The notes under the pieces were generated by a model. The model had not been told where the DNA came from. It ran no database searches and saw only the letters and a list, made by a program, of their open reading frames with translations. DNA of 64,000 nucleotides, taken from the NCBI GenBank assembly GCA_963677175.2, contig CAXXES010000004.1, positions 1,488,001 to 1,552,000 of the forward strand. The letters are read 5' to 3'. Each line of letters opens with the position of its first letter. Position 1 is the first letter of the stretch. The position numbers and the translations under genes were made by a program. This DNA is from Sunxiuqinia sp963677175. GTDB taxonomy: Bacteria > Bacteroidota > Bacteroidia > Bacteroidales > Prolixibacteraceae. Shown here in pieces: positions 1-8,463 of the stretch.

Positions 1-686
1 ACCGAGAGTATTTCGGTTGTTGCTTTGATTTGCTGTTCAAATTCAGCAATTTCCTGTTTAATGGTTGCCTTTTCAATCCGGTTAGTATCAACGGCCTGAA
101 CAGGAGATTCTGCCACAATCGTATCCTGATCTTTCTTTTTACCGCCAAAAATCCGTTTCAACAGACCCTGTTTTTCCTGTGGTTCAGGTTCTTGTGTAAC
201 CGCTACCGCTACAACCGTAGTGTCAGGTTCCGTTCTTGAGCTGTCGATTCGGCTATACAATTCTGAAAATGATTCGTGGGCTTCTTTTCTGCTGGTATGA
301 AGTGCAAGTATCTTTTCCCAAACCATTAGCTTTTCGTTGGTCAGCGAACGAATTGAGTCAATTTGTATTTTCTCTTCTTCACTGGTTTGCGAATAGTCTG
401 CAAGGGCGGTTAATCGTTCATGAATAGCCTGATTGATTTGTTGATAGGGATGAAAGTATTTTTCGTCGCGGGTTAAGGTATATAAACGAACGGTATTCTC
501 AACTTCCGTCAAGCCAGACTCAATGTCTTTAATAAGAAGAAGTTTGAAGTCGGGACGCGCTTCTTTGTGAATTGAATCAACAATTTGCGACAGGCTTTGG
601 TATACCAAAAAGCCCGAGAAAATGACGGCCATCACAATCAGCGCTGTCAAAAGTGTTACCTGGAATTCAATTGTTACTCGTTTCAT
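1..686 (-). CDS. Membrane sensor protein, N-terminal part (probable histidine kinase), partial
   Basis: An open minus-strand frame runs from ATG at 686 to the window edge without a stop, giving 228 residues. It opens with a short basic stretch and one hydrophobic segment (about residues 10-29), then a helical region rich in Glu, Lys and Gln that looks extracytoplasmic. A Pro/Glu/Lys linker follows (around residues 155-185, containing GLLKRIFGGKKK) and then more helix. This is the usual start of a Bacteroidota sensor histidine kinase or a methyl-accepting-type sensor, but no kinase motif is inside the window, so the class is inferred from architecture only. The next gene inward is also on the minus strand, 250 bases upstream of this start, so it is probably a separate unit. 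Confidence 0.6.
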   Translation of the reverse strand, partial: MKRVTIEFQVTLLTALIVMAVIFSGFLVYQSLSQIVDSIHKEARPDFKLLLIKDIESGLTEVENTVRLYTLTRDEKYFHPYQQINQAIHERLTALADYSQTSEEEKIQIDSIRSLTNEKLMVWEKILALHTSRKEAHESFSELYSRIDSSRTEPDTTVVAVAVTQEPEPQEKQGLLKRIFGGKKKDQDTIVAESPVQAVDTNRIEKATIKQEIAEFEQQIKATTEILS

Positions 687-936
687 TTATCTGCTTGTTT
701 TGAATCTTTTTCTTTTCTTAACTTCTGATTTTTGCATGGTTAGGCAATTGTTGTGCCGCCGATGAGCTAAAGTTTATAAAATACTAAAAGTGAGAATAAA
801 TATGTTGGCATGTAAAATGAACTATCTTTCGCTTTTTTCTCATTTTGAGAATTTTGTTTTCATTTTCTACCAATGAAAATTTAGGAAATTACGAACGGTG
901 TTAATGGCTATTTCAGCGGCCAGTTGTTTTGGAAAA

Positions 937-1836
937 TTAACTTCCCAGACTAATCAACAAAATTCCGGCTAAAATTCCAAGCAGGTAGATTCCTTTTTGA
1001 CGAATATTGCTTTCGCGAAACAGGAAAGCGCCGGTTACAAAGGCAATTAATACTCCACCACGGCGCAAGGCCGAGATAATGGAAATCATGGAATCTTCGT
1101 AACTCAGGGCATAGAAGTAGGCAAAATCAGCCAAAAGCAGAAAAACTCCGATGGCGGGAATACTCCAGCGCCATTCAAATGGAATGCGCTTGTGCTTTGG
1201 CTGAGACCAGCGAACAGCAGTTAAAATTGGCAGCATCACCACGACCTGGTAAAAAGTAAACCAGGCCTGCACCGCCAGCCGATCAATTTTTCGAATGATA
1301 AATTTGTCGTATAAACCGCTTGACGCACCAAGCAGTGTCGCACCAATGATAAAGAGAATCCATATATTTTTTCGGAAATGGATGCCTTCCAATTTTCCCG
1401 CTGTTGAAAGTAAATAAAAGAAAACGAGTGTTGTGATAACGCCACTCCATTGAAGCCAATTCAGGCTTTCGTTAAAAATCAAAATAGCGCCGATTAAAGT
1501 CCAGATGGGGCCCGTTGCCCGAATTGGCGTGACGATGGTAATGGGTAAGCGTTTTAAGGCGCTGAAAGCTAAGATCCAGCTGGAAACCACCAGCATGGTT
1601 TTTAGAAAAATCAATCCATGTTCCCGAAGGGTGATGGGGGGCACATAGAAGTGGATGGATTGAAAAAAAGCAGGAAACAGCCACGAACCCAAGGTTGGCG
1701 GAATGAACAAAAGCGCACCGGTGATGGCCGAGATCAAGAGCACTGGAAAAACGGCGTTCCCGTTTACCGAGAGCTTTTTGAACACATCATAAATCCCCAG
1801 TAATAAAGCTGACAACAAAGCCAAAACTACCCACAT
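937..1836 (-). CDS. EamA/DMT-family permease
   Basis: The 299-residue product is almost entirely hydrophobic, with about ten membrane segments arranged as two halves. Each half begins like an EamA unit (MWVVLALLSALLLGIYDV in the first, ILFIIGATLLGASSGLYDKF in the second). This is the drug/metabolite transporter fold of the inner membrane. The substrate cannot be read from the sequence. A second member lies at 3486-4415 on the same strand, but the two do not look like recent duplicates. The start is the first ATG, which is followed at once by a membrane segment. Confidence 0.85.
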   Translation of the reverse strand: MWVVLALLSALLLGIYDVFKKLSVNGNAVFPVLLISAITGALLFIPPTLGSWLFPAFFQSIHFYVPPITLREHGLIFLKTMLVVSSWILAFSALKRLPITIVTPIRATGPIWTLIGAILIFNESLNWLQWSGVITTLVFFYLLSTAGKLEGIHFRKNIWILFIIGATLLGASSGLYDKFIIRKIDRLAVQAWFTFYQVVVMLPILTAVRWSQPKHKRIPFEWRWSIPAIGVFLLLADFAYFYALSYEDSMISIISALRRGGVLIAFVTGAFLFRESNIRQKGIYLLGILAGILLISLGS

Positions 1837-1939
1837 TTTCTTTGTGTTTTGAGCTGCAAAGCTAGGTGCTTAATTTTGATTCAGGGGGTATCTGCTTGAA
1901 TTTGTCTTCGAGGTTTAAACATTCCTTAATTCGGGATGC

Positions 1940-2218
1940 TTATCTGCATCTTTTCGAGCTGGCGCCACCACCTCCCCAAAACAGCATGGTGCCGATCAGG
2001 AATCCAAAGTTATACCCAAAACCGGTGTTGGGAAAAGCATACAGTTCGTAGTCGGTAAACATACTGGCGATAAAGCTGAACAGGATGATAAACCCATGGA
2101 GCAGGCCGTGTAAAAAGCCGGGAGGATTGGTCACATTGCTCACTGACTGCGTGGCACAGGCCGTGAAAAGAATCCCGGCGGCTGCGACAAAGATGAGGAG
2201 GTACAAATTTTTTTTCAT
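1940..2218 (-). CDS. Small lipoprotein with a hydrophobic segment
   Basis: This 92-residue protein begins with a lipoprotein signal (MKKNLYLLIF, then LFTAC with the lipid-bearing Cys at residue 21). After that comes a short polar stretch, then a hydrophobic stretch (about 37-55), a Tyr/Phe/Gly-rich segment and a Gly-run tail. It is probably membrane-attached. The function is not recognised. It is separated by about 60 bases from the ORF upstream of it on the same strand. Proteins of this style, small lipoproteins with a Gly/Phe core, are common in Bacteroidota and mostly uncharacterised. Confidence 0.6.
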   Translation of the reverse strand: MKKNLYLLIFVAAAGILFTACATQSVSNVTNPPGFLHGLLHGFIILFSFIASMFTDYELYAFPNTGFGYNFGFLIGTMLFWGGGGASSKRCR

Positions 2219-2279
2219 CGGAATTTAGTTTGAAGGGTTAATCAGTTCTGCTATCGCGTTTTGTTTATGCAATTCAACT

Positions 2280-2597
2280 TTAGTCAAACTGTTTTTGTGC
2301 AATTTTATTCATGAACTTTGAAGTTACCTCCGAGCCGTCAACACCGTACGAATCGACAACGGTTCCTTTTTCTCCGGAATTGGTTTTAATAGCATATAGA
2401 ATGCTCGTATCCGATGGGTTCGTTTCTCCTTCAAATCGATGAAATTCATGTAGTTCAACCTCCGAAGGAAGGTAATGCTCTGTTTTGCTTTCCTCCAGTT
2501 GTCCGTATCGGTTAACTCGGCAATTATGCGTGTAACCACGACTTGCCAAGTTTTTAAGGGCTTCTACAAGTGTACTGTACTGATTATTCTTATTCAT
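2280..2597 (-). CDS. Small conserved protein of about 100 aa (often misnamed PRPP synthetase)
   Basis: The product is a soluble 105-residue acidic protein. It starts with a pattern around YSTLVEALKNLASRGYTHNC, then LHEFHRFEGETNPSDTSILYAI and VDSYGVDG. From memory this matches a small Bacteroidota family that databases sometimes label phosphoribosylpyrophosphate synthetase. It is far too short for that enzyme and lacks its PRPP loop, so no enzymatic role should be assigned. The conserved E(F/Y)HRFEG...P.D.SILYA core suggests one small domain. It lies 20 bases downstream of the nitroreductase gene on the same strand, so co-transcription is likely. Confidence 0.65.
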   Translation of the reverse strand: MNKNNQYSTLVEALKNLASRGYTHNCRVNRYGQLEESKTEHYLPSEVELHEFHRFEGETNPSDTSILYAIKTNSGEKGTVVDSYGVDGSEVTSKFMNKIAQKQFD

Positions 2598-2617
2598 AGT
2601 AACAACACTTTAATGGT

Positions 2618-3265
2618 TTATTTATCTAATTTCTTTTTTTCTGATGAAGTATAGGAAACACCCCATTGATGGCCAAAGAGAAAGTCGTTGACTTCATTTC
2701 GATCTGATTTCTTGTTTTCCTGTTTCTGAAGATCTTCCGGCAATTGTTCCGAGGTTGCCTTTTTTCCAATGACAAACATGGTGAGCGGTTCAAACTCTTC
2801 GGGAACATTCAGCTTTTCAGTGACTTCTTCGGGCGAAAAGCCAGCCATCTGGTGTACAAACAAATCTAAACTGGTGGCCCGTAAAGTTGATGCAGCCATA
2901 AACGCTCCCGAGTCATAGAACCGGTGCCGGTTTTGTTTTTCGTTTTGGGTAAAATGCTTTTTTCCTAACACCACACCCAGACAGGGGGCTGTTTTAACCC
3001 ACTGTTGATTAAACTCACCCAGGCAATCAAACAGTTTGTCGTAGTGAGCATCATCTTTCGATGCAAAAATGACTCGCCAGGGCTGTTCATTATAACTGGA
3101 CATGATGGTCCGCCCAGCGTCAAATATTTTCACAATGGTTTCCGTCGGTATTGTTTCATCCGAAAAGCTGCGTGGACTCCATCGGCGTTCAAGTAGTTCG
3201 AGCAGGCATAACTCCTTTTGAATGAGTGTGTTTTTGTTGTCTATGTTTTCTGTTTCTCTTTTCAT
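2618..3265 (-). CDS. Nitroreductase-family flavoprotein
   Basis: This is a 215-residue member of the FMN-dependent nitroreductase family. The N-terminal ERRWSPRSFSDETI motif carries the Arg residues that normally hold the FMN phosphate. The substrate-pocket helices and the SSYNEQPWRVIFA segment follow at about 57-69, and the C-terminal region ends in a Lys-rich tail. These enzymes reduce nitro compounds, quinones or similar electrophiles with NAD(P)H. The true substrate is unknown. The downstream 105-aa ORF probably shares its transcript. Length is normal for the family. Confidence 0.85.
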   Translation of the reverse strand: MKRETENIDNKNTLIQKELCLLELLERRWSPRSFSDETIPTETIVKIFDAGRTIMSSYNEQPWRVIFASKDDAHYDKLFDCLGEFNQQWVKTAPCLGVVLGKKHFTQNEKQNRHRFYDSGAFMAASTLRATSLDLFVHQMAGFSPEEVTEKLNVPEEFEPLTMFVIGKKATSEQLPEDLQKQENKKSDRNEVNDFLFGHQWGVSYTSSEKKKLDK

Positions 3266-3485
3266 TTTATTCCTTTTCTAATGGTTTATACAAGATGGAT
3301 AAGAAGAAAAAACCTTGCCAAATTCATAGTAAAGAGGGAACGAGGCTTTGTACTTGCTCTGTATATACTTGTTTTTCAGGTTAAGGGTGGCGAATGGGGC
3401 GAGTTCTGGTATTCTCAAGAAATGGTATTCAGGTGTGGAAATGTGGAACTAATTCCACGTTCCGTAATTGAAGCGGGCAGGGAAA

Positions 3486-4415
3486 TCAACGTTCGTTTGT
3501 TTTTTCCGGTATCGGCTTTCTTTTTTTCCGTCCGACAACCAAAACTGCTCCGACTAAAATGATGATTGCCCCCAGAAAGGAGAGCAGAGAAAACCGTTCC
3601 GCTTCAATCCAGCTCACATCCATTTTTGTGAGCATGCCCATCACCGCAAAGGTAATCATGGGATTGAGGATGACGATGATACTGACTTTGCTGGCCTGCG
3701 TGTACTTCAAAGCTTGGGCCAGGCAACTGTAGGCAACCAGCGTGTTAACTCCCAGAAAAACAAGAATGACCCACCAAATCCAGCTGAGTTGCAACAGTGG
3801 GGCAAAGTCAACAAATGGCAGGTAAATGATGGCCGGAAAACCAAACAGGAACAGGTTTAAAGTCCCGGTGGTATGCGAAAGTACCAGTCGTTTCTGCAGG
3901 ACGGCATAGATTGCCCAGGCCACGGCACCGCTAAAGGCCAACAACACCCCCATGTTGTACTGGCCTTCCTGTCCAATCATCAGTTTTATTTGCTGGCTGT
4001 AGAAAAAAGCAAAGCCGACCGCCGCGATGAAGAATCCAAGCATCTGGACTTTTCTGATTTTCTCTTTGAAGAAGATAACACTGGCCAAGACCAGGAGAAT
4101 CGGGCCGGTTTGAATCACCAACTGGGCATTGCTTGGGCTGGTATAATGAATGCCAAGCATAAAACCCAGGTAGTTCCACGATAAGCCGATGGCTGCCAAA
4201 ACCAGCAAGCGCGGCGGGCGAATCAGAATGCGCAGGCTTTTGGGGTGCCTGATCAGCTGCCAGCCGGCCAACAGGGTAAATGCCACGACAAAGCGAAACC
4301 ACACGATAGTTTGCGGAGCCACTTCCTGAACTGCTATTTTCAGGAAAATAGCCAAAAAGCCCCAAAAGAAAGCCGTAACAATGGCATAGGCAATGCCTTT
4401 TTGGTTGTTGGTCAT
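3486..4415 (-). CDS. EamA/DMT-family permease
   Basis: The 309-residue protein has ten predicted membrane segments in two EamA repeats. The first starts at AIVTAFFWGFLAIFLKIAV and the second at LLAFSGAVAWAIYAVLQKR. It ends with a basic cytoplasmic tail (GRKKRKPIPEKTNER). This is an inner-membrane metabolite exporter or importer with no identifiable substrate. It is not adjacent to a pathway that would suggest one. A 220-base spacer separates it from the nitroreductase gene on the same strand. Confidence 0.85.
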   Translation of the reverse strand: MTNNQKGIAYAIVTAFFWGFLAIFLKIAVQEVAPQTIVWFRFVVAFTLLAGWQLIRHPKSLRILIRPPRLLVLAAIGLSWNYLGFMLGIHYTSPSNAQLVIQTGPILLVLASVIFFKEKIRKVQMLGFFIAAVGFAFFYSQQIKLMIGQEGQYNMGVLLAFSGAVAWAIYAVLQKRLVLSHTTGTLNLFLFGFPAIIYLPFVDFAPLLQLSWIWWVILVFLGVNTLVAYSCLAQALKYTQASKVSIIVILNPMITFAVMGMLTKMDVSWIEAERFSLLSFLGAIIILVGAVLVVGRKKRKPIPEKTNER

Positions 4416-4651
4416 AGCTAGATGCTTGATACTCGATACTGGATCCTTAATACTGGATTACCGCGACTGTGCGTTGGCTATCTCTGTGCAACTTTGTGGT
4501 TGAAAGATATTGGACGCAGATGACGCGGGTTGTTTATGATTTTTACTCGATATACTGGATTACAGGCGACTGGGACTGCGACTGAACACTTCTCATGTCA
4601 CATGCGAATTCACCTCCCGTTACGCGAAACTTGCGCTCCAGCTTTCTCGCG

Positions 4652-7105
4652 CTACCTCAGTTTCGCTTCCAGCTCCCGGTCAAACTGGAAGATCAGCTTT
4701 TGCATGATTTTATCGATTTGTTTGTCGTTCAGCGTTTTTTCGTCGTCGCGCAGGCTGAAGCTTACCGCATACGATTTTTTGTCTTCCGGAATTCCCTGCC
4801 CTTCGTACACGTCGAACAAGTCGACCGAGCGCAGTAGTTTCTTTTCAACTCTGAAGGCTAAATCGCGGATTTGTGCAAACTGCACTTCTTTGTTCAGCAA
4901 CAGGGCCAAATCGCGACGCACAGCCGGATATTTGGGCAACTCAGTAAATAAGGTCTTGTTGTTACGCTGCTCCAGGATGATCTGATCCATTGATAAATCG
5001 GCGTAATAAACCGGATTATCAATTTCAAACTGCTTTCTCAATTTGGAGTGAACGATTCCGAATTCAGCCAGCTTTTTGCCGTTGCGGGTCGAATAAATCA
5101 GGTCTTCAGAAAGCAATTCGTTGCTGACACTGTCGGCATTCAGATTTTCCGCTTTCAATCCCATTTTAGCCAGCAGATTTTCCACATAGCTTTTTAGTTG
5201 AAAGAAGCTGCTTGCCGCTTGAGGTGCGAGCCAGCTTTCTCTTTCCTTTTCACCGGTGATAAATAAAGCCAGGTGTTCTTCCTCGCGGAAGTTTTTCATC
5301 ACATCGTCTTTTAGATCGGTGCCGTTGTGGAAATAGCAGTTGCCAAACTCATAGAGTCGCAGGTCGGCATTCTGGCGGTTGGCGTTGTAAGCAATGGCTT
5401 CCAATCCTCCGAATAGTAAGGTTTGACGCATCACGCCCAAATCATTGCTCAGCGGGTTGAACAGTTTCACGGTGTGCTCATCGCTTAAGGTTTGGCCGTT
5501 TTCGTAGTACGACGCTTTGGTGAGCGAGTTAGACCAAATTTCGTTGAAGCCCTGTGCCGTGAGCATGTCGGCCATGAGCTTGCGGATTTTTACCGGGTCG
5601 TGCGGTGCCGAATACTGCAATGATGCATTCACCTTGGTCGGAATTTCCACATTGTTGTATCCGTAGATTCGCAGGATTTCTTCAATCACATCGGCCTCGC
5701 GTTTTACATCCACCCGGTAAGGCGGAACCGCGAGTGACAGGCCGGTTTCAGTTTCCTGCTCAATATTAATTTCCAGTCCTGCCAAAATCAGTTTAATGCG
5801 TTCGGCTCCCAAATCTTTTCCGATGAGTCGTTTGATATTGGCATAGCTCACGTCCACTTTGAAATCTTCGATTGGCTCAGGATAGATATCCACAATCTCC
5901 GAAGAAATCTTTGCTCCGGCCACTTCTTTGATCAACAGTGCCGCCCGTTTCAGGGCATAAATCACTCCGTTGGGATCTGTACCGCGCTCGAAGCGGAAGG
6001 AAGCGTCGGTATTTAAGCCATGACGTCGTGCCGTTTTCCGGATGTAAACCGGGTCGAAGCAGGCCGATTCAAGGAAAATACTGGTGGTTGTGTCTTTTAC
6101 GCCCGATTGAATGCCGCCGAAAACACCACCGATACACATGCCGGCTTCGGTGTTGCAAATCATCAGGTCATCTTCGTGTAAGTCACGCTCCACTTCGTCG
6201 AGGGTGGTAAATTTGGTTCCGGCGGGCAGGGTTTGCGCCACCACCTTATTGCCGGTAATCTCGTCGGCATCGAAGGCGTGCAGCGGCTGACCGGTTTCAA
6301 ACAACACGTAATTGGTAACATCCACCACATTGTTGATGGGGTGGAGGCCAATGGTTTTCAGGCGGTTTTGCAGCCACTCGGGCGACTCCTTAATTTCAAT
6401 TCCGGTAAGCGTTACACCGGCATAGCGCGGGCAGGCTTCCGGATTCTTCATTTCAACCGGGATTTCCAGGCTGTGGTCATCGACTTTAAAAGCATCAACC
6501 GATGGTTTCGTATAGCTAATTTTTTGCTCCTGCTTCAGGTAAGCCGCCAAATCGCGGGCTACCCCAATGTGCGAGGCGCCGTCAATCCGGTTGGGGGTCA
6601 GGTCCACCTCAACGGAATAGTCTGATTCAACATTGAAATATTGGTTGGCCGGTGTACCAACAACCGCATCGGCTGGCAACACCATAATGCCGTCATGGCC
6701 AGTTCCCAGCCCGATTTCATCTTCGGCGCAAATCATTCCCTGCGATTCTTCGCCACGGATTTTTGCCCGTTTAATGACAAATTCACCTTCGCCGCTGTAA
6801 AGCGTTGTTCCTACTGTGGCAACCACCACTTTTTGCCCGGCCGCTACATTGGGCGCACCACAAACAATGGGCAACAGGTCGCCGGTACCGACATTTACCG
6901 TTGTTTTGCTGAGGTGATCCGAATTGGGATGTTTTTCGCAGGTCACCACTTCGCCAATCACCAGGCCGCGAAGTCCGCCTTTGACGCTTTCAACTTCTTC
7001 AATGCCACCAATTTCAAGGCCGGTTTGGGTGAGTATACCCTCCAACTGCTGTGGGGTCAAATCAGTGTTTATATAGTCCTTTAACCACTTGTAGGAAATC
7101 TTCAT
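4652..7105 (-). CDS. pheT: Phenylalanine--tRNA ligase beta subunit
   Basis: This is the full-length 817-residue beta chain of the alpha2-beta2 phenylalanyl-tRNA synthetase. It has the usual order: an N-terminal EMAP-type tRNA-binding domain (about 40-150, with CEKHPNSDHLS), the B3/B4 editing domain (centred on GVTLTGIEIKESPEWLQ and NNVVDVTNYVLFETGQPLHAFD), B5, the catalytic-like core, and a C-terminal FDX-ACB anticodon-binding domain ending in EKTLNDKQIDKIMQKL. It charges tRNA-Phe and hydrolyses mischarged Tyr-tRNA. The alpha subunit gene (pheS) is not next to it, which is normal for this phylum. Confidence 0.97.
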   Translation of the reverse strand: MKISYKWLKDYINTDLTPQQLEGILTQTGLEIGGIEEVESVKGGLRGLVIGEVVTCEKHPNSDHLSKTTVNVGTGDLLPIVCGAPNVAAGQKVVVATVGTTLYSGEGEFVIKRAKIRGEESQGMICAEDEIGLGTGHDGIMVLPADAVVGTPANQYFNVESDYSVEVDLTPNRIDGASHIGVARDLAAYLKQEQKISYTKPSVDAFKVDDHSLEIPVEMKNPEACPRYAGVTLTGIEIKESPEWLQNRLKTIGLHPINNVVDVTNYVLFETGQPLHAFDADEITGNKVVAQTLPAGTKFTTLDEVERDLHEDDLMICNTEAGMCIGGVFGGIQSGVKDTTTSIFLESACFDPVYIRKTARRHGLNTDASFRFERGTDPNGVIYALKRAALLIKEVAGAKISSEIVDIYPEPIEDFKVDVSYANIKRLIGKDLGAERIKLILAGLEINIEQETETGLSLAVPPYRVDVKREADVIEEILRIYGYNNVEIPTKVNASLQYSAPHDPVKIRKLMADMLTAQGFNEIWSNSLTKASYYENGQTLSDEHTVKLFNPLSNDLGVMRQTLLFGGLEAIAYNANRQNADLRLYEFGNCYFHNGTDLKDDVMKNFREEEHLALFITGEKERESWLAPQAASSFFQLKSYVENLLAKMGLKAENLNADSVSNELLSEDLIYSTRNGKKLAEFGIVHSKLRKQFEIDNPVYYADLSMDQIILEQRNNKTLFTELPKYPAVRRDLALLLNKEVQFAQIRDLAFRVEKKLLRSVDLFDVYEGQGIPEDKKSYAVSFSLRDDEKTLNDKQIDKIMQKLIFQFDRELEAKLR

Positions 7106-7451
7106 AATTGTTTTGCTTTAAGCTGAATTTGAGAATATCAGTCTTTTTGAGACCTGCAAAAGTAAACATTTTTTGGGCGGAGGCAAAGCTGGAAATCTGG
7201 AATAATTGGGGTGAAAGCGGAGAAATGGAATACGCTAAGTCCCCCACGGTATTGAAACCGAACATCGAAATCCGTCAAGGGCTGGACAAGTTAGATTTCT
7301 GGCCCTTGTAAAAGAGCTTGTCCCGAACTCGCTTCGGGAAAAGGTGTTCCGATGGACATCGGAACGGAAGGGTCAGAAAATAACCAAGTCATTCCGAAAC
7401 CCGAATGTACTTCGGTGGGGCTTTGCCCCAAACCCCAGTTCCTTTTTTGCC
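7106..7451. other. Intergenic region with small palindromes
   Basis: This gap lies between pheT and the DUF4249 gene, both on the minus strand. No convincing ORF is present. The half nearer 7275-7425 holds several short inverted repeats: CAAGGGC...GCCCTTG (7274-7308), CCCGAACTCGCTTCGGG, GTTCCGATGGACATCGGAAC and a GGGGC...GCCCC hairpin. These resemble the short palindromes in the repeat mosaics at 23 and 32-34 kb. One of them may end transcription of the upstream operon, but none is followed by a good T-run. Confidence 0.5.
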
Positions 7452-8453
7452 TTAATACCCATAATAGTAGCCACCATATCCATATCCTTCTTCAACCTGG
7501 ATCGTGTCCATTGAATAGGGTTGATGGATTTCTTCAAAAACCAGCTTTTGGTCATCATTGAAGCCGGCAAATATTCCTGCTCCATTTTTTATATTGGAAT
7601 AAACGGGTACCGGTTCTGAAAAGGGATCGTCGTGATAGTAATCGTACAGATTTACATATTTCAAGTGGTTAAATAGATCTCCCGACAGTTTTTGGAAATG
7701 GACGATATACTTTTCATAGATCATTCCGTAATTGCCGTTGGATGAAGAGAAGTTTGCCTCGAACCTCAGGGTGTATTCTTTTCCGTTGATAAGTTCGTCA
7801 GAGAAAATAGCGTAATCATTGTCAGGCCCCGTTTCCACGTCTCCGTATTCAAAGTTGCTGTACAGGCTTTTAAAGACGGGGTCGTCTAAATTGATGTAAT
7901 CTGGTTGCCGGAAGCGGTAGTAAACGGTGGCGCCATGTTCATTCCTGGCGGAAAGGAGCTGCTCCCGAAAGACAATTATGCGGTAATAATCGTTTTCCGG
8001 CGAATCTTGGAATGTAACCTTTAACTCCATTGTTTTTCCTCCCCACTCATTTTCAATTGTTGTTGTGTCCGTTTTTGTGACTTCGACAGGTACTGGCACT
8101 GCCGTTTCAGCGTTTAGTTCTTTTCCGTTGGCTTTTATGTTGAGCCGATATGATTTTCCGCTTTGAGGGGTGAAGGTCGGTATCACATAATAGCCTCGGT
8201 CCTCGTAAGCCTGCCCTATTTCAGTGCCGTCCTCAAACAAAATTACCTGGGCATCGGCTACAACCTGATACTTGGCTTCTTCCAATATTGAACGACTTTT
8301 TGTGAGCATCACCACAAAAGTGCTGTCCGGACTTAGAATACCATTGACAACAATTTGTTGCTCTGTGTCCGCTTCTTCAAAATCGATCACTTTGGTACAG
8401 GACACAAAAAGGATGGTTGATATGGCAATGATTGGAATAAGATATCTTTTCAT
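7452..8453 (-). CDS. DUF4249-family lipoprotein
   Basis: The 333-residue protein has a lipoprotein signal with Cys at residue 19 (ILFVSC). It follows the DUF4249 pattern: a first beta-sandwich opening with QQIVVNGILSPDSTFVVMLTKSRSI, a middle domain with DYYRIIVFRE, and a C-terminal region containing GIFAGFN before a Tyr/Gly tail. DUF4249 proteins are outer-membrane-attached partners that in Bacteroidota almost always follow a TonB-dependent receptor gene. Here the receptor ends 10 bases upstream on the same strand, so the two form an operon and probably a surface uptake complex. The ligand is unknown. Confidence 0.88.
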   Translation of the reverse strand: MKRYLIPIIAISTILFVSCTKVIDFEEADTEQQIVVNGILSPDSTFVVMLTKSRSILEEAKYQVVADAQVILFEDGTEIGQAYEDRGYYVIPTFTPQSGKSYRLNIKANGKELNAETAVPVPVEVTKTDTTTIENEWGGKTMELKVTFQDSPENDYYRIIVFREQLLSARNEHGATVYYRFRQPDYINLDDPVFKSLYSNFEYGDVETGPDNDYAIFSDELINGKEYTLRFEANFSSSNGNYGMIYEKYIVHFQKLSGDLFNHLKYVNLYDYYHDDPFSEPVPVYSNIKNGAGIFAGFNDDQKLVFEEIHQPYSMDTIQVEEGYGYGGYYYGY

Positions 8454-8463
8454 GATTTGGCGA

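Noticed and set aside
3218..3562. A 114-codon plus-strand frame between the nitroreductase and EamA genes
   Set aside because: It overlaps the starts or ends of both minus-strand genes and has no recognisable domain or composition.
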